From positions 1 through 54,326 of the forward strand of contig JADHMX010000003.1 in assembly GCA_016779825.1 (NCBI GenBank): a stretch of 54,326 bases of DNA, in the 5' to 3' direction. The stretch comes from Synechococcus sp. BS301-5m-G53 (GTDB lineage: Bacteria > Cyanobacteriota > Cyanobacteriia > PCC-6307 > Cyanobiaceae). This document shows, piece after piece, positions 20,952 to 31,237 of the stretch. Made by a program: the position numbers and the translations under genes. The notes beneath the pieces were generated by a model. The model saw only the letters and a list, made by a program, of their open reading frames with translations. It made no database searches and had not been told where the DNA came from. Every line of letters begins with the position of its first letter. Positions within the stretch are counted from its first letter, which is position 1.

Positions 20952-22697
20952 ATGCTGACCCCATCCGAGGCCGGTTTCCGCCGCCTGTTGCCGCTGCTCC
21001 GTCCTCATCTCAGGGAACTGCTCTGGGGGGGGTGCTGCATGCTCGTTTACGTGGGCAGCTTCCCGCTGCTGGTGCAGCTGGCAGGAGACTTGTTTCCTGC
21101 GCTGGGGTCGGGTGATCTCGCCCGCGTTCTTCAGCTGATCGGGCTGGCGTTGCTGATCTTTGCTGTTCAGAAAATCGCCCAGTTCGGCCAGGACTCTCTC
21201 TTGGCCGGGCCTGCCCTGCTGGTGAGCCAGGACTTACGCCGCGATCTGTTCCGCCGCTTGCAGACCGTGGAGCTTGGAGCTCTGGAGAAGCTCTCGGCCG
21301 GTGATCTCACCTACCGCTTCACCGAAGACGCTGACCGCGTCAGTGAGGTGCTCTACAAGACCATCCACGACACGGTCCCCAGTGTTCTGCAGCTCCTTGT
21401 GGTGCTGGGAATGATGCTCTGGCTCGACTGGAAACTGACGCTGTCCATTCTGTTGCTGGCGCCGGTGATCGTCTGGCTGATCAGCCTGTTCGGTGCACGC
21501 GTGATGGCGGCCACGGAACGCAGTCAGAAAAAGGTGAGTGAACTGGCTGGTCTGCTGGGGGAGGCCATCGAGGGGTTGCCTCTGGTGCGTGCTTTTGCGG
21601 CTGAGCCCTGGTTGCAGGACCGCTTCGAGACGGAAATCGATCAGCACCGACAGGCTCGCCACCGCACCTACAGCCTCGTGGCGCTTCAGCATCCGGTGGT
21701 TGGCATCATCGAGGTGGTGGGGCTGTTTGCCGTCCTGGCCCTCGGAGCCTGGCGGATCCAGACCGGAGATCTGAGCATTACCGGGCTGAGCAGTTATCTG
21801 ACGGGACTGATCGTGCTGATCGATCCGATCGCCCACGTCACCAACAACTTCAACGAATTCCAGCAGGGGCAGGCCTCGCTGCGGCGTTTGCGTGAGATCG
21901 AGAGAGAGCCTCAGGAGGCCGCTGATCCAGCCGAGGCGCAATCCATTGGTGCGCTTCGCGGGGATCTGGTTTTTGATCAGGTGAGCTTTGGCTATGACCC
22001 CGCTGAGCCGGTGCTGCATCAGCTGAATCTGCGGGTGGATGCCGGGCAGGTGCTGGCCATCGTGGGCCCCTCTGGTGCGGGCAAAAGCACCCTGCTGTCG
22101 CTCCTGCTGCGCTTCAACACAGTCCAGCGGGGCGAGATTCGTCTCGATGGCACCGACATCAGCCTGATGCGTGCCCGTGAGCTGCGTCAGCAGGTGGCCC
22201 TGGTTCCCCAGCGCACAACCGTGTTCTCCGGAACCATTGCCGAAGCCATTCGGTTCGGGCGGCGCGCGACAGACGAGCAGGTTCGCGAAGCAGCGCGTTT
22301 GGCCAATGCGGACCAATTCATTGGTGCCCTACCTCGCGGGTATGACACCCAGCTGGAGGAACGGGGAACCAACGTTTCCGGTGGACAACTGCAGCGGATC
22401 GCCATTGCCCGGGCGGTGCTGGGCAATCCAGCGCTGTTGCTGCTGGATGAAGCCACCAGTGCCCTCGATGCTGAAGCCGAGGCTGCAGTCCAACTCGGTC
22501 TGAAGCAGGCGATGAAGGGACGAACAGTGTTGGTGATCGCTCACCGTCTGGCCACGGTCCAGGAGGCCGATCGCATCGTGGTGCTTGAGAAAGGCGCTGT
22601 TGTAGATCGAGGAACCCACGATGAGTTGATGCAGCGTGGTGGGCGTTACCGCGAACTCTGCGAACGACAGTTCATTCGAGATCGGCAAAAGTCATGA
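20952..22697 (+). CDS. ABC transporter, fused membrane and ATP-binding domains (exporter type)
   Basis: Walker A GPSGAGKST, signature VSGGQLQR, Walker B LLLLDEATSALD. Confidence 0.93.
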   Translation: MLTPSEAGFRRLLPLLRPHLRELLWGGCCMLVYVGSFPLLVQLAGDLFPALGSGDLARVLQLIGLALLIFAVQKIAQFGQDSLLAGPALLVSQDLRRDLFRRLQTVELGALEKLSAGDLTYRFTEDADRVSEVLYKTIHDTVPSVLQLLVVLGMMLWLDWKLTLSILLLAPVIVWLISLFGARVMAATERSQKKVSELAGLLGEAIEGLPLVRAFAAEPWLQDRFETEIDQHRQARHRTYSLVALQHPVVGIIEVVGLFAVLALGAWRIQTGDLSITGLSSYLTGLIVLIDPIAHVTNNFNEFQQGQASLRRLREIEREPQEAADPAEAQSIGALRGDLVFDQVSFGYDPAEPVLHQLNLRVDAGQVLAIVGPSGAGKSTLLSLLLRFNTVQRGEIRLDGTDISLMRARELRQQVALVPQRTTVFSGTIAEAIRFGRRATDEQVREAARLANADQFIGALPRGYDTQLEERGTNVSGGQLQRIAIARAVLGNPALLLLDEATSALDAEAEAAVQLGLKQAMKGRTVLVIAHRLATVQEADRIVVLEKGAVVDRGTHDELMQRGGRYRELCERQFIRDRQKS

Positions 22698-22746
22698 ATC
22701 CCTCTACGATCTGGCCGCCGGTACAACGCCATCCCGGCGATGAATG

Positions 22747-22977
22747 ATGACTGACTCTGCAGCCAAGAACCCTGTCTTGACCTTTGAGGGCAAGCGCTAC
22801 GACCTCAATACCCTGCCCGATGAGCTCAAGGAACTTGTGCGTGGCATGCAGGTTGCCGACGCTCAGCTGCGGATGCACGAAGACACCCTCAAGGTTTTGG
22901 CGGTGGGCCGTCAGAGCCTTGCCACGCAGCTCAATGAAAGGCTCAAGTCAGTGACTCCGCTGCCCGATCAGGGTTGA
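22747..22977 (+). CDS. DUF6447-family small protein
   Basis: LTFEGKRYDLNTLPDELKELVRGMQVADAQLRMHEDTLKVLAVGRQSL. Confidence 0.75.
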   Translation: MTDSAAKNPVLTFEGKRYDLNTLPDELKELVRGMQVADAQLRMHEDTLKVLAVGRQSLATQLNERLKSVTPLPDQG

Positions 22978-22989
22978 TCGCCGGCCAAC

Positions 22990-23025
22990 AAAAAAAAGGG
23001 GGCCAACCAGCCCCCCTTTTTTTTT
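22990..23025. terminator. Bidirectional Rho-independent terminator
   Basis: A8-GGGGG-CCAACCAG-CCCCCC-T9 between convergent genes. Confidence 0.92.
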
Positions 23026-23040
23026 GCTCGTTGGCTGCGA

Positions 23041-24393
23041 TCAATCGCTGAAGCTGTAGGCCTTGGTGAGTTTGAACACCGTTCCGGAAAGCAGGATCAG
23101 GGCGACGAGGTTGGGGAGAGCCATCAAGCCATTGAGGGTGTCTGCAATCGACCAGATCACACCACGGTCTCCGGCGACAGCACCGATGACGACAACAGCC
23201 ACCCAGGCCAAACGGAAAGGCAGTACGGCTGACTCACCGAACAGGTAAGTGGTGCAGCGTTCGCCGTAGAAGCTCCAGCCCAGAATGGTGGTGAAGGCAA
23301 AAACCAACAACCCCAGGGTGACCACCACGCCGCTGCCTGCGATGCCTGTGTTGAAGGCCGCGATCGAGAGGTCGGCACCGCTCAGCTTCTCCCCTGCTGC
23401 GTCGAGGATCAGATTGGCCTTGGTGGTGATGATCACCAGGGCCGTCATCGTGCAGATGATCAGGGTGTCGATGAAGGTGCCCAGCATGGCCACCGTGCCT
23501 TGGCGAACGGGATCATCGGTTTTGGCAGCCGCGTGAGCGATCGGAGCGCTACCCAGGCCTGCTTCATTGGAGAAGATGCCCCGTTTGAACCCCATCAGCA
23601 CCACCTGACCGAGGGCACCACCTGCAGCTGCTTTGCCCGAAAAAGCGTTGGAAAAAATCGTGGCGAAGGCTTCAGGCAGGCCCCCAAGATTGATCAGCAG
23701 CACCAAAAGGCATGCCGCTACGTAGAGGATCGACATCAATGGAACGATGGCCGAGGCCGCCTGGGCGATGCGCTTGATGCCGCCGATGACAACCGCGAAG
23801 ACAAGCGCACCCAAAACGACTCCTGTCACCAGCTTCGGGATGCCAATCAGGCTCAACGCCGATGACACCTCAAACGCCTGCACCCCATTGCCGATGCCGA
23901 AGCCAGCCAACATGCCGAAGAGGGCAAACAGGCCAGCCATCCAGCTCCAGCCCTTGCCGAGTCCATTGCGGATGTAATACATCGGCCCACCGACGTGGTT
24001 GCCGTCTCCATCGGTTTCACGGAACTGAACCGCGAGCACCGCTTCGGCGTATTTGGTCGCGATGCCGAAGATCGCGATGATCCACATCCAGAAGACCGCT
24101 CCAGGGCCTCCGACGGCGATGGCTCCTGCAACACCGGCGATGTTGCCGGTGCCGATCGTCGCGGACAACGACGTCATCAGCGCCTGAAAGGGCGTGATCT
24201 CCCCTTCGCTTTGTGATGCAGCAGGGCGCAGCATCATCGAGATGCCATAGCCCAGACGTTGCAGCGGCATGAACCGCAAGCCCAGCATCAGAAGAATGCC
24301 CGTCGCAGCAATCAAAAGGACTGTGGGCCATCCCCAGACGATGCTGTTGATCGGGCCATTGATGGCCTCGATGGTCGACTCGACTCCGCCCAT
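23041..24393 (-). CDS. Sodium:alanine symporter (AGCS) family
   Basis: SLSATIGTGNIAGVAGAIAVGGPGAVFWMWI; NEAGLGSAPIAHAAAKT. Confidence 0.94.
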   Translation of the reverse strand: MGGVESTIEAINGPINSIVWGWPTVLLIAATGILLMLGLRFMPLQRLGYGISMMLRPAASQSEGEITPFQALMTSLSATIGTGNIAGVAGAIAVGGPGAVFWMWIIAIFGIATKYAEAVLAVQFRETDGDGNHVGGPMYYIRNGLGKGWSWMAGLFALFGMLAGFGIGNGVQAFEVSSALSLIGIPKLVTGVVLGALVFAVVIGGIKRIAQAASAIVPLMSILYVAACLLVLLINLGGLPEAFATIFSNAFSGKAAAGGALGQVVLMGFKRGIFSNEAGLGSAPIAHAAAKTDDPVRQGTVAMLGTFIDTLIICTMTALVIITTKANLILDAAGEKLSGADLSIAAFNTGIAGSGVVVTLGLLVFAFTTILGWSFYGERCTTYLFGESAVLPFRLAWVAVVVIGAVAGDRGVIWSIADTLNGLMALPNLVALILLSGTVFKLTKAYSFSD

Positions 24394-24449
24394 CCTTTGA
24401 ATTCAAGATGGGCGGATGGTCTCATAGCCGGCTGGTGCCGGCAATCAAC

Positions 24450-25115
24450 TCAGAGCGATTCGAGATCTTCGAAGCGGAAGGTCTGACTGCCTGCGGGGGT
24501 GTCGCCGTGGGCTTCGGTGCTTACGACCCGCTCGGTCAGCACCCAGGGGCCCTCCCCAGGCAGAGGAGCGAAGCTGTCTTTGAAGCTGCTTCGGCCGCCC
24601 CGTGCTTCCCCTGTCGCTGGGTCGGCGTACTGGCTGGTGTAGGTGTGGCTGAGGTAGCCCGCTCCCGTGTCGGTGACATCGGTGGTGTAGATCGTCACGA
24701 CGGTTCCGTGGATGTGACGGTGGACCATGGTCACCACGTCATCCTTGATGCGGTACTTGTCTCCTGCTCCCTTGCCGCCGACGAGGACTTCGGTGCCCAC
24801 ATCGTTGGTGTCACCGGCGGTGAAGGTGTTCTCACCGTGGGTCTGCTCGAAGCTGCGACGCACGCGATGGATCGCGACTTCCCAGAGCTGGGAATTCATC
24901 GCTTTGAGGATCTCTTCGTTTTCAATGCCCTCCACCTTGGCCTTGAGATCCGCGCCGATCTCGAACTGGCCTTCAACCCGTTGATCGCCCTGCATCCAGA
25001 TGCAGCGTCCGCGATAGCCGGAGAAGCCAGGAGCCCAGGTGTAGCGGTTCTCGTAGGCGCGACGGAAATCATCACGCAGGTCGCATCCAGGCTTAACGGG
25101 AACGGAGGCTGTCAC
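24450..25115 (-). CDS. DUF3386-family protein
   Basis: DLRDDFRRAYENRYTWAPGFSGYRGRC... Confidence 0.8.
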   Translation of the reverse strand: MTASVPVKPGCDLRDDFRRAYENRYTWAPGFSGYRGRCIWMQGDQRVEGQFEIGADLKAKVEGIENEEILKAMNSQLWEVAIHRVRRSFEQTHGENTFTAGDTNDVGTEVLVGGKGAGDKYRIKDDVVTMVHRHIHGTVVTIYTTDVTDTGAGYLSHTYTSQYADPATGEARGGRSSFKDSFAPLPGEGPWVLTERVVSTEAHGDTPAGSQTFRFEDLESL

Positions 25116-25150
25116 AGCAGTGAGGTGGCTCCTGCAACCCTACCGGTGGC

Positions 25151-28100
25151 TCAACGCTGCATCGCGTGCACGTCCTGCAGGGCGTGGATGCTGAGCCTTG
25201 GCTGTTGCTGGAGGGCGGAGATTGCCTCCACCGCCGCCCGTGCTCCTGCGAGGGTCGTCACCGTTGGGACGGCGTAATCGAGCGCTGCCCGTCGCAGGTA
25301 CTTGTCGTCATGGGCTGCTTGACGGCCGATCGGTGTGTTGATCACCAGCTGCACCTGGTTGGAGCGGATCTGGTCCTCGATGTTGGGACGACCCTCGTGC
25401 ACCTTGAGCACCGATTGCACCTTCAGCCCCGCGTTGGCGAGCGCTTGAGCGGTGCCCGAGGTGGCTGTGACATCAAACCCAAGTTCGATCAGCCGTGCGG
25501 CGATGGGCACCAGCGCCTGCTTGTCGCGGTCGTGGGTGGAGAGGAATACCGTCCCGTGGGTGGGTAGCGCTTCTCCAGCACCGAGTTCGGCTTTGGCGTA
25601 GGCCATCCCGAAGCTGTCGGCAGATCCCATCACTTCTCCCGTGGACCGCATCTCCGGCCCCAGCACCGTGTCGGCTCCCGGGAAGCGTCGGAACGGCAGC
25701 ACCGCCTCCTTGATCGACTGCAGCGGCGGCTTCGGTTCGCTGGTCATGCCGATGTCTGCCAGGGTTTCGCCCGCCATCAAACGGGTCGCGAGGCGGGCGA
25801 GAGGTTGTCCTGTGGCTTTGGCGACGAAGGGGACCGTTCTGGAGGCGCGGGGGTTGGCTTCGATGATGTAAACGACTTCTGAGCCATCGGTGTTGCGTTG
25901 GACGGCGAACTGAAGGTTGATCAGTCCACGAACCTCAAGGTTTTGCGCCAGAGCGCGACTCCACTCGCGAATGGTGTCCAGTGCCACCTCGCCTAGGGAG
26001 ACCGTGGGCAAACAGCAGGCTGAGTCTCCGGAATGGATTCCAGCCGGTTCAATGTGCTCCATCAGCCCGCCAATGATCACGGCCCCGGTGTGATCGCAGA
26101 GGGCATCCACATCCACTTCCACCGCGTTTTCCAGGTACTGGTCAATCAGCACCGGATGGTCGGGCTCCACCTGCACGGCTTCACGCATGTAGCGGTTGAG
26201 TTCCTCTTCGTCGAACACCACCTCCATGGCCCGTCCTCCCAGCACGTAGGACGGCCGCACCACGACCGGATAGCCCACTCTTGTGGCTACGGCCCGGGCT
26301 TCCTCCTCGCTGCGTGCCAGGCCATTGCGGGGTTGGCGGACGTTCAGATCGCGGAGGATGGCTTCGAACTGCTCGCGATCTTCGGCACGGTCGATCGATT
26401 CAGGTGAGGTCCCCCAGATGCTGGTGCCCGTCGCCCGTCCCTCCTCACTGTCGAGCCAGCGCAGCAGGGGGATGGCGAGTTTCAGAGGCGTCTGTCCACC
26501 GAACTGCACCACCACACCGTCGGGGCGTTCCGCTTCAATCACATTGAGAACGTCTTCCAACGTGAGCGGTTCGAAGTAGAGGCTGTCGCTGGTGTCGTAA
26601 TCGGTGGACACCGTTTCAGGATTGCTGTTCACCATCACGGTGGTGATCCCTTGCTCCTGCCCGGCAAAGGAGGCGTGGCAGCAGCAGTAGTCGAACTCGA
26701 TCCCCTGTCCGATCCGGTTGGGTCCACCGCCCAGAATCATCATCTTGCGACCGCCCTGACGACGGCTCACCTCGGAGGCGGCGGGAAGGGGCTTGAGGGA
26801 TCCATCCGCTTGCAGGGTCTGCAAGGGACGTTCGTAGGTTGAGTAGTGATATGGGGTGGATGAGGCGAACTCCGCAGCGCAGGTGTCGACGGTTTTGAAA
26901 ACGGCGCGAACATCGAGTTGATGCCGCCGCTGTCGTACCGACAATTCGTCGCTCTTGGTCTGCCAGGCGATCTGTCGGTCTGAAAACCCCAGTTGTTTGG
27001 CTTCAAACAGGCTTTCGGCATCCAGCTGCTCGAGGCTTTTGCCCTTGAGCAAATTGGCTTCCGCTTCGATGATCCGTCGCAGCTTGGCGAGGAACCACGG
27101 GTCAATCTTGCTGATCCGATGAATCTCTTCATCGCTGCGTCCGAGCACCATGGCCGTCCGCACGCTGAGAATGCGCTCCGGTGAGGGGGTTCTCAGCTGA
27201 CGATCGAGCTCACCATCGCTGAGGTCCGGTTCTTCCCGGTCGCCTCCCCAGCCCGAGAACCCTGTTTCCAGGGATCGCATGGCTTTCTGAAATGACTCTT
27301 CGAAACAACGGCCGATGGCCATGGCTTCACCCACCGATTTCATCGATGTGGTGAGCACAGCAGGACTGCCCCGGAATTTTTCGAAGGCGAAGCGTGGGAT
27401 CTTCGTGACGACGTAATCAATCGTCGGTTCGAAGCAGGCGGGCGTCTTTCCGGTGATGTCGTTGAGGATTTCGTCGAGGGTGTAGCCAACGGCGAGGCGA
27501 GCGGCGATCTTGGCGATCGGGAAGCCGGTGGCCTTGCTCGCCAAGGCCGAGGATCGACTCACCCTGGGATTCATCTCGATCACAACAACGTCGCCGTTGT
27601 CGGGGTTGATCGCGAACTGGATGTTGCTGCCGCCTGTTGCGACACCGATCTCGCGAATGATGGCGATCGACTGGTCGCGCAGCCGCTGGTATTCCCGGTC
27701 GGTGAGGGTTTGGGCTGGGGCCACCGTGATCGAATCCCCTGTGTGCACCCCCATGGGATCGAGGTTTTCGATGCTGCAGACGATCACGACGTTGTCCGCC
27801 AGATCACGCATCACCTCGAGCTCGAATTCCTTCCAGCCGAGTAGCGATTGCTCGATCAGGATTTGCGAGACCGGACTCGCCTCAAGCCCGCTCTTGCAGA
27901 TCGCTGCGTATTCCTCAGGGTTGTAAGCGATGCCTCCGCCACTTCCGCCCAGGGTGAAGGCAGGCCGGATAATCCGGGGGAAGCTGCCGATTGCGGCTCC
28001 CACGGCTTCAGCTTCTTCCTGGGTGGAGGCAATGCCTGAAGGGCAGACCCTCACGCCAATGCGCTCCATGGCTTGCTTGAACAGCAGACGGTCTTCCGCC

Positions 28101-28474
28101 TTTTGGATCGCCTTGAGGTCGGCACCGATCAATTCAACGCCGAACCGTTCCAGGGTCCCGTTTTCCGCCAGGGTGACCGCCAGGTTCAGAGCGGTCTGCC
28201 CCCCCATGGTCGGCAGAAGAGCATCCGGGCGCTCCGTCTCGATTACGCGGGTGACGACGTCCGGCGTGAGCGGCTCGATGTAGGTGCGATCCGCCATTTC
28301 CGGGTCGGTCATGATCGACGCCGGATTGGAGTTGATCAGGATGACTTCATATCCCTCGGCTCTGAGGGCTTTGCAGGCCTGAGTTCCGGAGTAATCGAAC
28401 TCGCAGGCCTGGCCGATCACAATCGGACCAGATCCCAGCAGGAGAATGCGACGCAGGTCAGAGCGCCTCGGCAT
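25151..28474 (-). CDS. carB: Carbamoyl-phosphate synthase large subunit
   Basis: 1107 aa, duplicated ATP-grasp halves, [28 protein letters not shown]. Confidence 0.98.
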   Translation of the reverse strand: MPRRSDLRRILLLGSGPIVIGQACEFDYSGTQACKALRAEGYEVILINSNPASIMTDPEMADRTYIEPLTPDVVTRVIETERPDALLPTMGGQTALNLAVTLAENGTLERFGVELIGADLKAIQKAEDRLLFKQAMERIGVRVCPSGIASTQEEAEAVGAAIGSFPRIIRPAFTLGGSGGGIAYNPEEYAAICKSGLEASPVSQILIEQSLLGWKEFELEVMRDLADNVVIVCSIENLDPMGVHTGDSITVAPAQTLTDREYQRLRDQSIAIIREIGVATGGSNIQFAINPDNGDVVVIEMNPRVSRSSALASKATGFPIAKIAARLAVGYTLDEILNDITGKTPACFEPTIDYVVTKIPRFAFEKFRGSPAVLTTSMKSVGEAMAIGRCFEESFQKAMRSLETGFSGWGGDREEPDLSDGELDRQLRTPSPERILSVRTAMVLGRSDEEIHRISKIDPWFLAKLRRIIEAEANLLKGKSLEQLDAESLFEAKQLGFSDRQIAWQTKSDELSVRQRRHQLDVRAVFKTVDTCAAEFASSTPYHYSTYERPLQTLQADGSLKPLPAASEVSRRQGGRKMMILGGGPNRIGQGIEFDYCCCHASFAGQEQGITTVMVNSNPETVSTDYDTSDSLYFEPLTLEDVLNVIEAERPDGVVVQFGGQTPLKLAIPLLRWLDSEEGRATGTSIWGTSPESIDRAEDREQFEAILRDLNVRQPRNGLARSEEEARAVATRVGYPVVVRPSYVLGGRAMEVVFDEEELNRYMREAVQVEPDHPVLIDQYLENAVEVDVDALCDHTGAVIIGGLMEHIEPAGIHSGDSACCLPTVSLGEVALDTIREWSRALAQNLEVRGLINLQFAVQRNTDGSEVVYIIEANPRASRTVPFVAKATGQPLARLATRLMAGETLADIGMTSEPKPPLQSIKEAVLPFRRFPGADTVLGPEMRSTGEVMGSADSFGMAYAKAELGAGEALPTHGTVFLSTHDRDKQALVPIAARLIELGFDVTATSGTAQALANAGLKVQSVLKVHEGRPNIEDQIRSNQVQLVINTPIGRQAAHDDKYLRRAALDYAVPTVTTLAGARAAVEAISALQQQPRLSIHALQDVHAMQR

Positions 28475-28578
28475 GGGAAATCGTCCTCGGCCAAACAGAT
28501 CAAGCCTCTCACGCTGCCTTGCCCCATTCAGGGGACTCGGCCTCGCTACGGTGAGTGGAGATCAGCACCAGAGTTGCA

Positions 28579-29214
28579 ATGAGTGAGCTCCAGCGCCTGA
28601 AGGGGCTGCTGCCACCGGAAATGCAGAGCTGGGTGTTTGTGGAATCAGCTGCTGCAGTTGATCCTCCATTGATCACCCTGGAAGAGATCGGTCGCGATGA
28701 AGTGGAGATCCAGGTGGATCTCGACGAATGGGATGCGCTCGCGTTGGACCACCGCAATCTGTTGTTCTGGCATGAGGTCGGTCGGATCCAGAACGACACC
28801 ATCCCCAGGGATGGGTGGGAGATGGCCGCTCTGGCCATCGGCCTCGGTGGTGCCATTGGTGAGTTGTGGGTGCAAGACGGCCTGCTGCTGCTGATGGCTC
28901 TCGGCCTGTCCGGCTTTGCGGGTTATCGGCTTTATCTGAAGAACAATTCGGAGAAACGCCTGCAGGACGCCATCAGTGCCGACGAGCGTGCAATCGATCT
29001 GGCTTGCCGGTTTGGTTACAGCGTGCCAAACGCCTACCGGAGCTTGGGGGGGGCGCTGAAGGAGTTGGTCGAAAAGACCCGCAAGAAGCGCCGCCGCAGC
29101 TATTACGAAGACCGTCTTGAGGCTCTGCGCAAGAGTGCCAGCAAAGCCAGAGCTGAAATGGCCCAACAGGAGGGCTCACGCAGCTCCGTTACCAGTGAGA
29201 ACGTTTATGGATAG
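28579..29214 (+). CDS. DUF3318-family protein
   Basis: MSELQRLKGLLPPEMQSWVFVESAAAVDPPLI..., two-TM region plus basic tail. Confidence 0.8.
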   Translation: MSELQRLKGLLPPEMQSWVFVESAAAVDPPLITLEEIGRDEVEIQVDLDEWDALALDHRNLLFWHEVGRIQNDTIPRDGWEMAALAIGLGGAIGELWVQDGLLLLMALGLSGFAGYRLYLKNNSEKRLQDAISADERAIDLACRFGYSVPNAYRSLGGALKELVEKTRKKRRRSYYEDRLEALRKSASKARAEMAQQEGSRSSVTSENVYG

Positions 29215-29563
29215 CGAAAAACTTGCAGAATTGGTGGCCGATGCCTGCGACGACCGCAAGGCCACTGACATCCGCTTGATCCGCGTTGATGAGGTGTCCA
29301 GCCTGGCCGATTGGCTGGTGATCGCCGGCGGTCAGTCTGACGTTCAGGTGCGGGCGATTGCACGGTCTGTTGAAGACCGCCTGGAGGCTGAGGCAGACCT
29401 CTTGCCCTTGCGTAAGGAAGGCCTCAATGAGGGGCGCTGGGCTCTTCTGGATTACGGCGATGTGATCGTGCATGTGCTGATGCCCGATGAGCGCGGTTAC
29501 TACGACCTTGAGGCCTTCTGGAGTCACGGTGAAAGCCGAACCTTCTTACCGTCGTTGAAGTAA
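29207..29563 (+). CDS. rsfS: Ribosomal silencing factor RsfS
   Basis: ADWLVIAGGQSDVQVRAIA, WALLDYGDVIVHVLMPDERGYYDLEAFW; overlaps DUF3318 by 8 bp. Confidence 0.95.
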   Translation: MDSEKLAELVADACDDRKATDIRLIRVDEVSSLADWLVIAGGQSDVQVRAIARSVEDRLEAEADLLPLRKEGLNEGRWALLDYGDVIVHVLMPDERGYYDLEAFWSHGESRTFLPSLK

Positions 29564-29575
29564 CCGCTTTGCCCC

Positions 29576-30070
29576 ATGCCAGAAGCGGTGTCCTGCCCCG
29601 TCCCACCGGAGCAGCGGCCTCTGGAGGAGTTTCAGCAGCTCTGCGAATCGTGGTTTTTTTCCTGGCCAGCGGGTCAGGACCCTCGCCTGAGCCAACGCCT
29701 TGCGGGCTTCTGGCTTCTGATGCTTCCGGTGTGCAGCCTGATCGCCAGTGGCAGTTGGACCCTGAAGCAGGATCCCCCCCGGCTGATGGCGGCAGCCGCT
29801 GTGGCGGCTCTTGTCCTTCCCTTATTGCTTCTGGTGCGCCAATGGCTGGGATGGACCTATGTCATGCAGCGTCTGCTGCGCGAATCGGTCGACTACGAGG
29901 AATCCGGCTGGTACGACGGACAGACCTGGGAAAAGCCCCTGTCGTGGCGCGAACGCGATTTGCTGGTGGCCCGCCATGAAGTTCGACCGATCCTTGGGCG
30001 TTTGGGCCGTGCCATGGCCACCGCGGCGGGTTTGATGCTGGCTGGTGCCAGTCTCTGTCAGGCTCTCTGA
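29576..30070 (+). CDS. CGLD27-like (DUF1230) membrane protein
   Basis: CPVPPEQRPLEEFQQLCESWFFSWP; WLGWTYVMQRLLRESVDYEESGWYDGQTWEKP. Confidence 0.88.
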   Translation: MPEAVSCPVPPEQRPLEEFQQLCESWFFSWPAGQDPRLSQRLAGFWLLMLPVCSLIASGSWTLKQDPPRLMAAAAVAALVLPLLLLVRQWLGWTYVMQRLLRESVDYEESGWYDGQTWEKPLSWRERDLLVARHEVRPILGRLGRAMATAAGLMLAGASLCQAL

Positions 30071-30087
30071 ATCAATCGGGGTCACCG

Positions 30088-31056
30088 ATGACTTTGCCTT
30101 CGGGCTTCAGCCCTGCAGCCCGGTCCGGAACAGCCCCCCTTGAGGTCAGCCTCCGGCGCGGATCGATCACGGAATCGGTGCACCGCGTTCATGCGGTGGT
30201 CTGTGATGGCCGAGGTCGGGTGTTGATGTCGGCGGGGAATGCCGGGTTGGAAAGTTTCATTCGCTCGGCGCTGAAGCCGTTTCAGGCTCTTCCGTTTCTC
30301 AGCAGTGGAACGGCCGACCAGATGGGGGTCGATGACCGGGGCATCGCCATCAGTTGCGCATCCCATGCGGGCACCAATGTCCATGCACGGGAAGCCTTCA
30401 GGTTGCTCTGGAAAGCGGAGTTGGACAGCTCCTCCCTTCAATGTCCGGTTCCGGACGGGGCTGACAGCCCGCTTCAGCACAATTGTTCTGGCAAGCATGC
30501 GGCTTTCTTGGCCACCAGTCGGAAGATGGGGTGGCCAATCGAGACCTATCTGCAGAACGACCATCCGCTGCAGGTTGAGGTGAACCGTCGTGTCGCTGAA
30601 CTGATCGGGTTGCCAGCGGAGGAGTTGGTTGCGGAACGGGATGACTGTGGCGCTCCCACCTTGGTGCTGCAATTGGCCCAGATGGCCTTGCTCTATGCCC
30701 ATCTCGGCGCCTCACAGCATGCTGAGTTTGAACAGATCAGTCGGGCGATGCTGATTCATCCCGATCTGGTGGCCGGCGAAGGGCGCTTTGACACCGAGCT
30801 GATGCGCCGCAGCCATGGTCAGGTGTTGAGCAAGGGGGGCGCAGAGGGCATTCAATGCCTCAGCCGTATTGGTGAAGGTCTTGGGGTAGCCATCAAGGTG
30901 GAAGATGGCTCCCGTCGTGCCAAGCAGGCGGTTGCACTACATCTTTTGCGCCAACTGGAGTGGCTTACGCCCATGGGGCTGGACGAGCTCGACGAGCAGG
31001 TCCTGGTTGTGAACCCGAGCGTCAAGCTCAGCGTGACCGGTGCCTTGCAGTCGTGA
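30088..31056 (+). CDS. L-asparaginase II-like family protein
   Basis: RSGTAPLEVSLRRGSITESVHRVHAVV; NCSGKHAAFLATS; DDCGAPTLVLQL. Confidence 0.88.
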   Translation: MTLPSGFSPAARSGTAPLEVSLRRGSITESVHRVHAVVCDGRGRVLMSAGNAGLESFIRSALKPFQALPFLSSGTADQMGVDDRGIAISCASHAGTNVHAREAFRLLWKAELDSSSLQCPVPDGADSPLQHNCSGKHAAFLATSRKMGWPIETYLQNDHPLQVEVNRRVAELIGLPAEELVAERDDCGAPTLVLQLAQMALLYAHLGASQHAEFEQISRAMLIHPDLVAGEGRFDTELMRRSHGQVLSKGGAEGIQCLSRIGEGLGVAIKVEDGSRRAKQAVALHLLRQLEWLTPMGLDELDEQVLVVNPSVKLSVTGALQS

Positions 31057-31101
31057 CTTTGCTGTCATCTGCGACACCGACATGTATGATTTTCGGGTCG
31101 C

Positions 31102-31178
<77 letters not shown>

Positions 31179-31192
31179 ACTCTGATTGAATG

Positions 31193-31222
31193 AAAGATCT
31201 CCCTTCGGGGGGATCTTTTTTT
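31193..31222 (+). terminator. Terminator of tRNA-fMet
   Basis: AAAGATCTCCC-TTCG-GGGGGATCTTT stem, UUCG tetraloop, run of T. Confidence 0.9.
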
Positions 31223-31237
31223 GCCTGTGGTCGCTTC

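Noticed and set aside
21234-22316. 360-aa minus ORF antisense to the ABC exporter
   Set aside because: Gln/His-rich low-complexity shadow ORF opposite a well-supported gene
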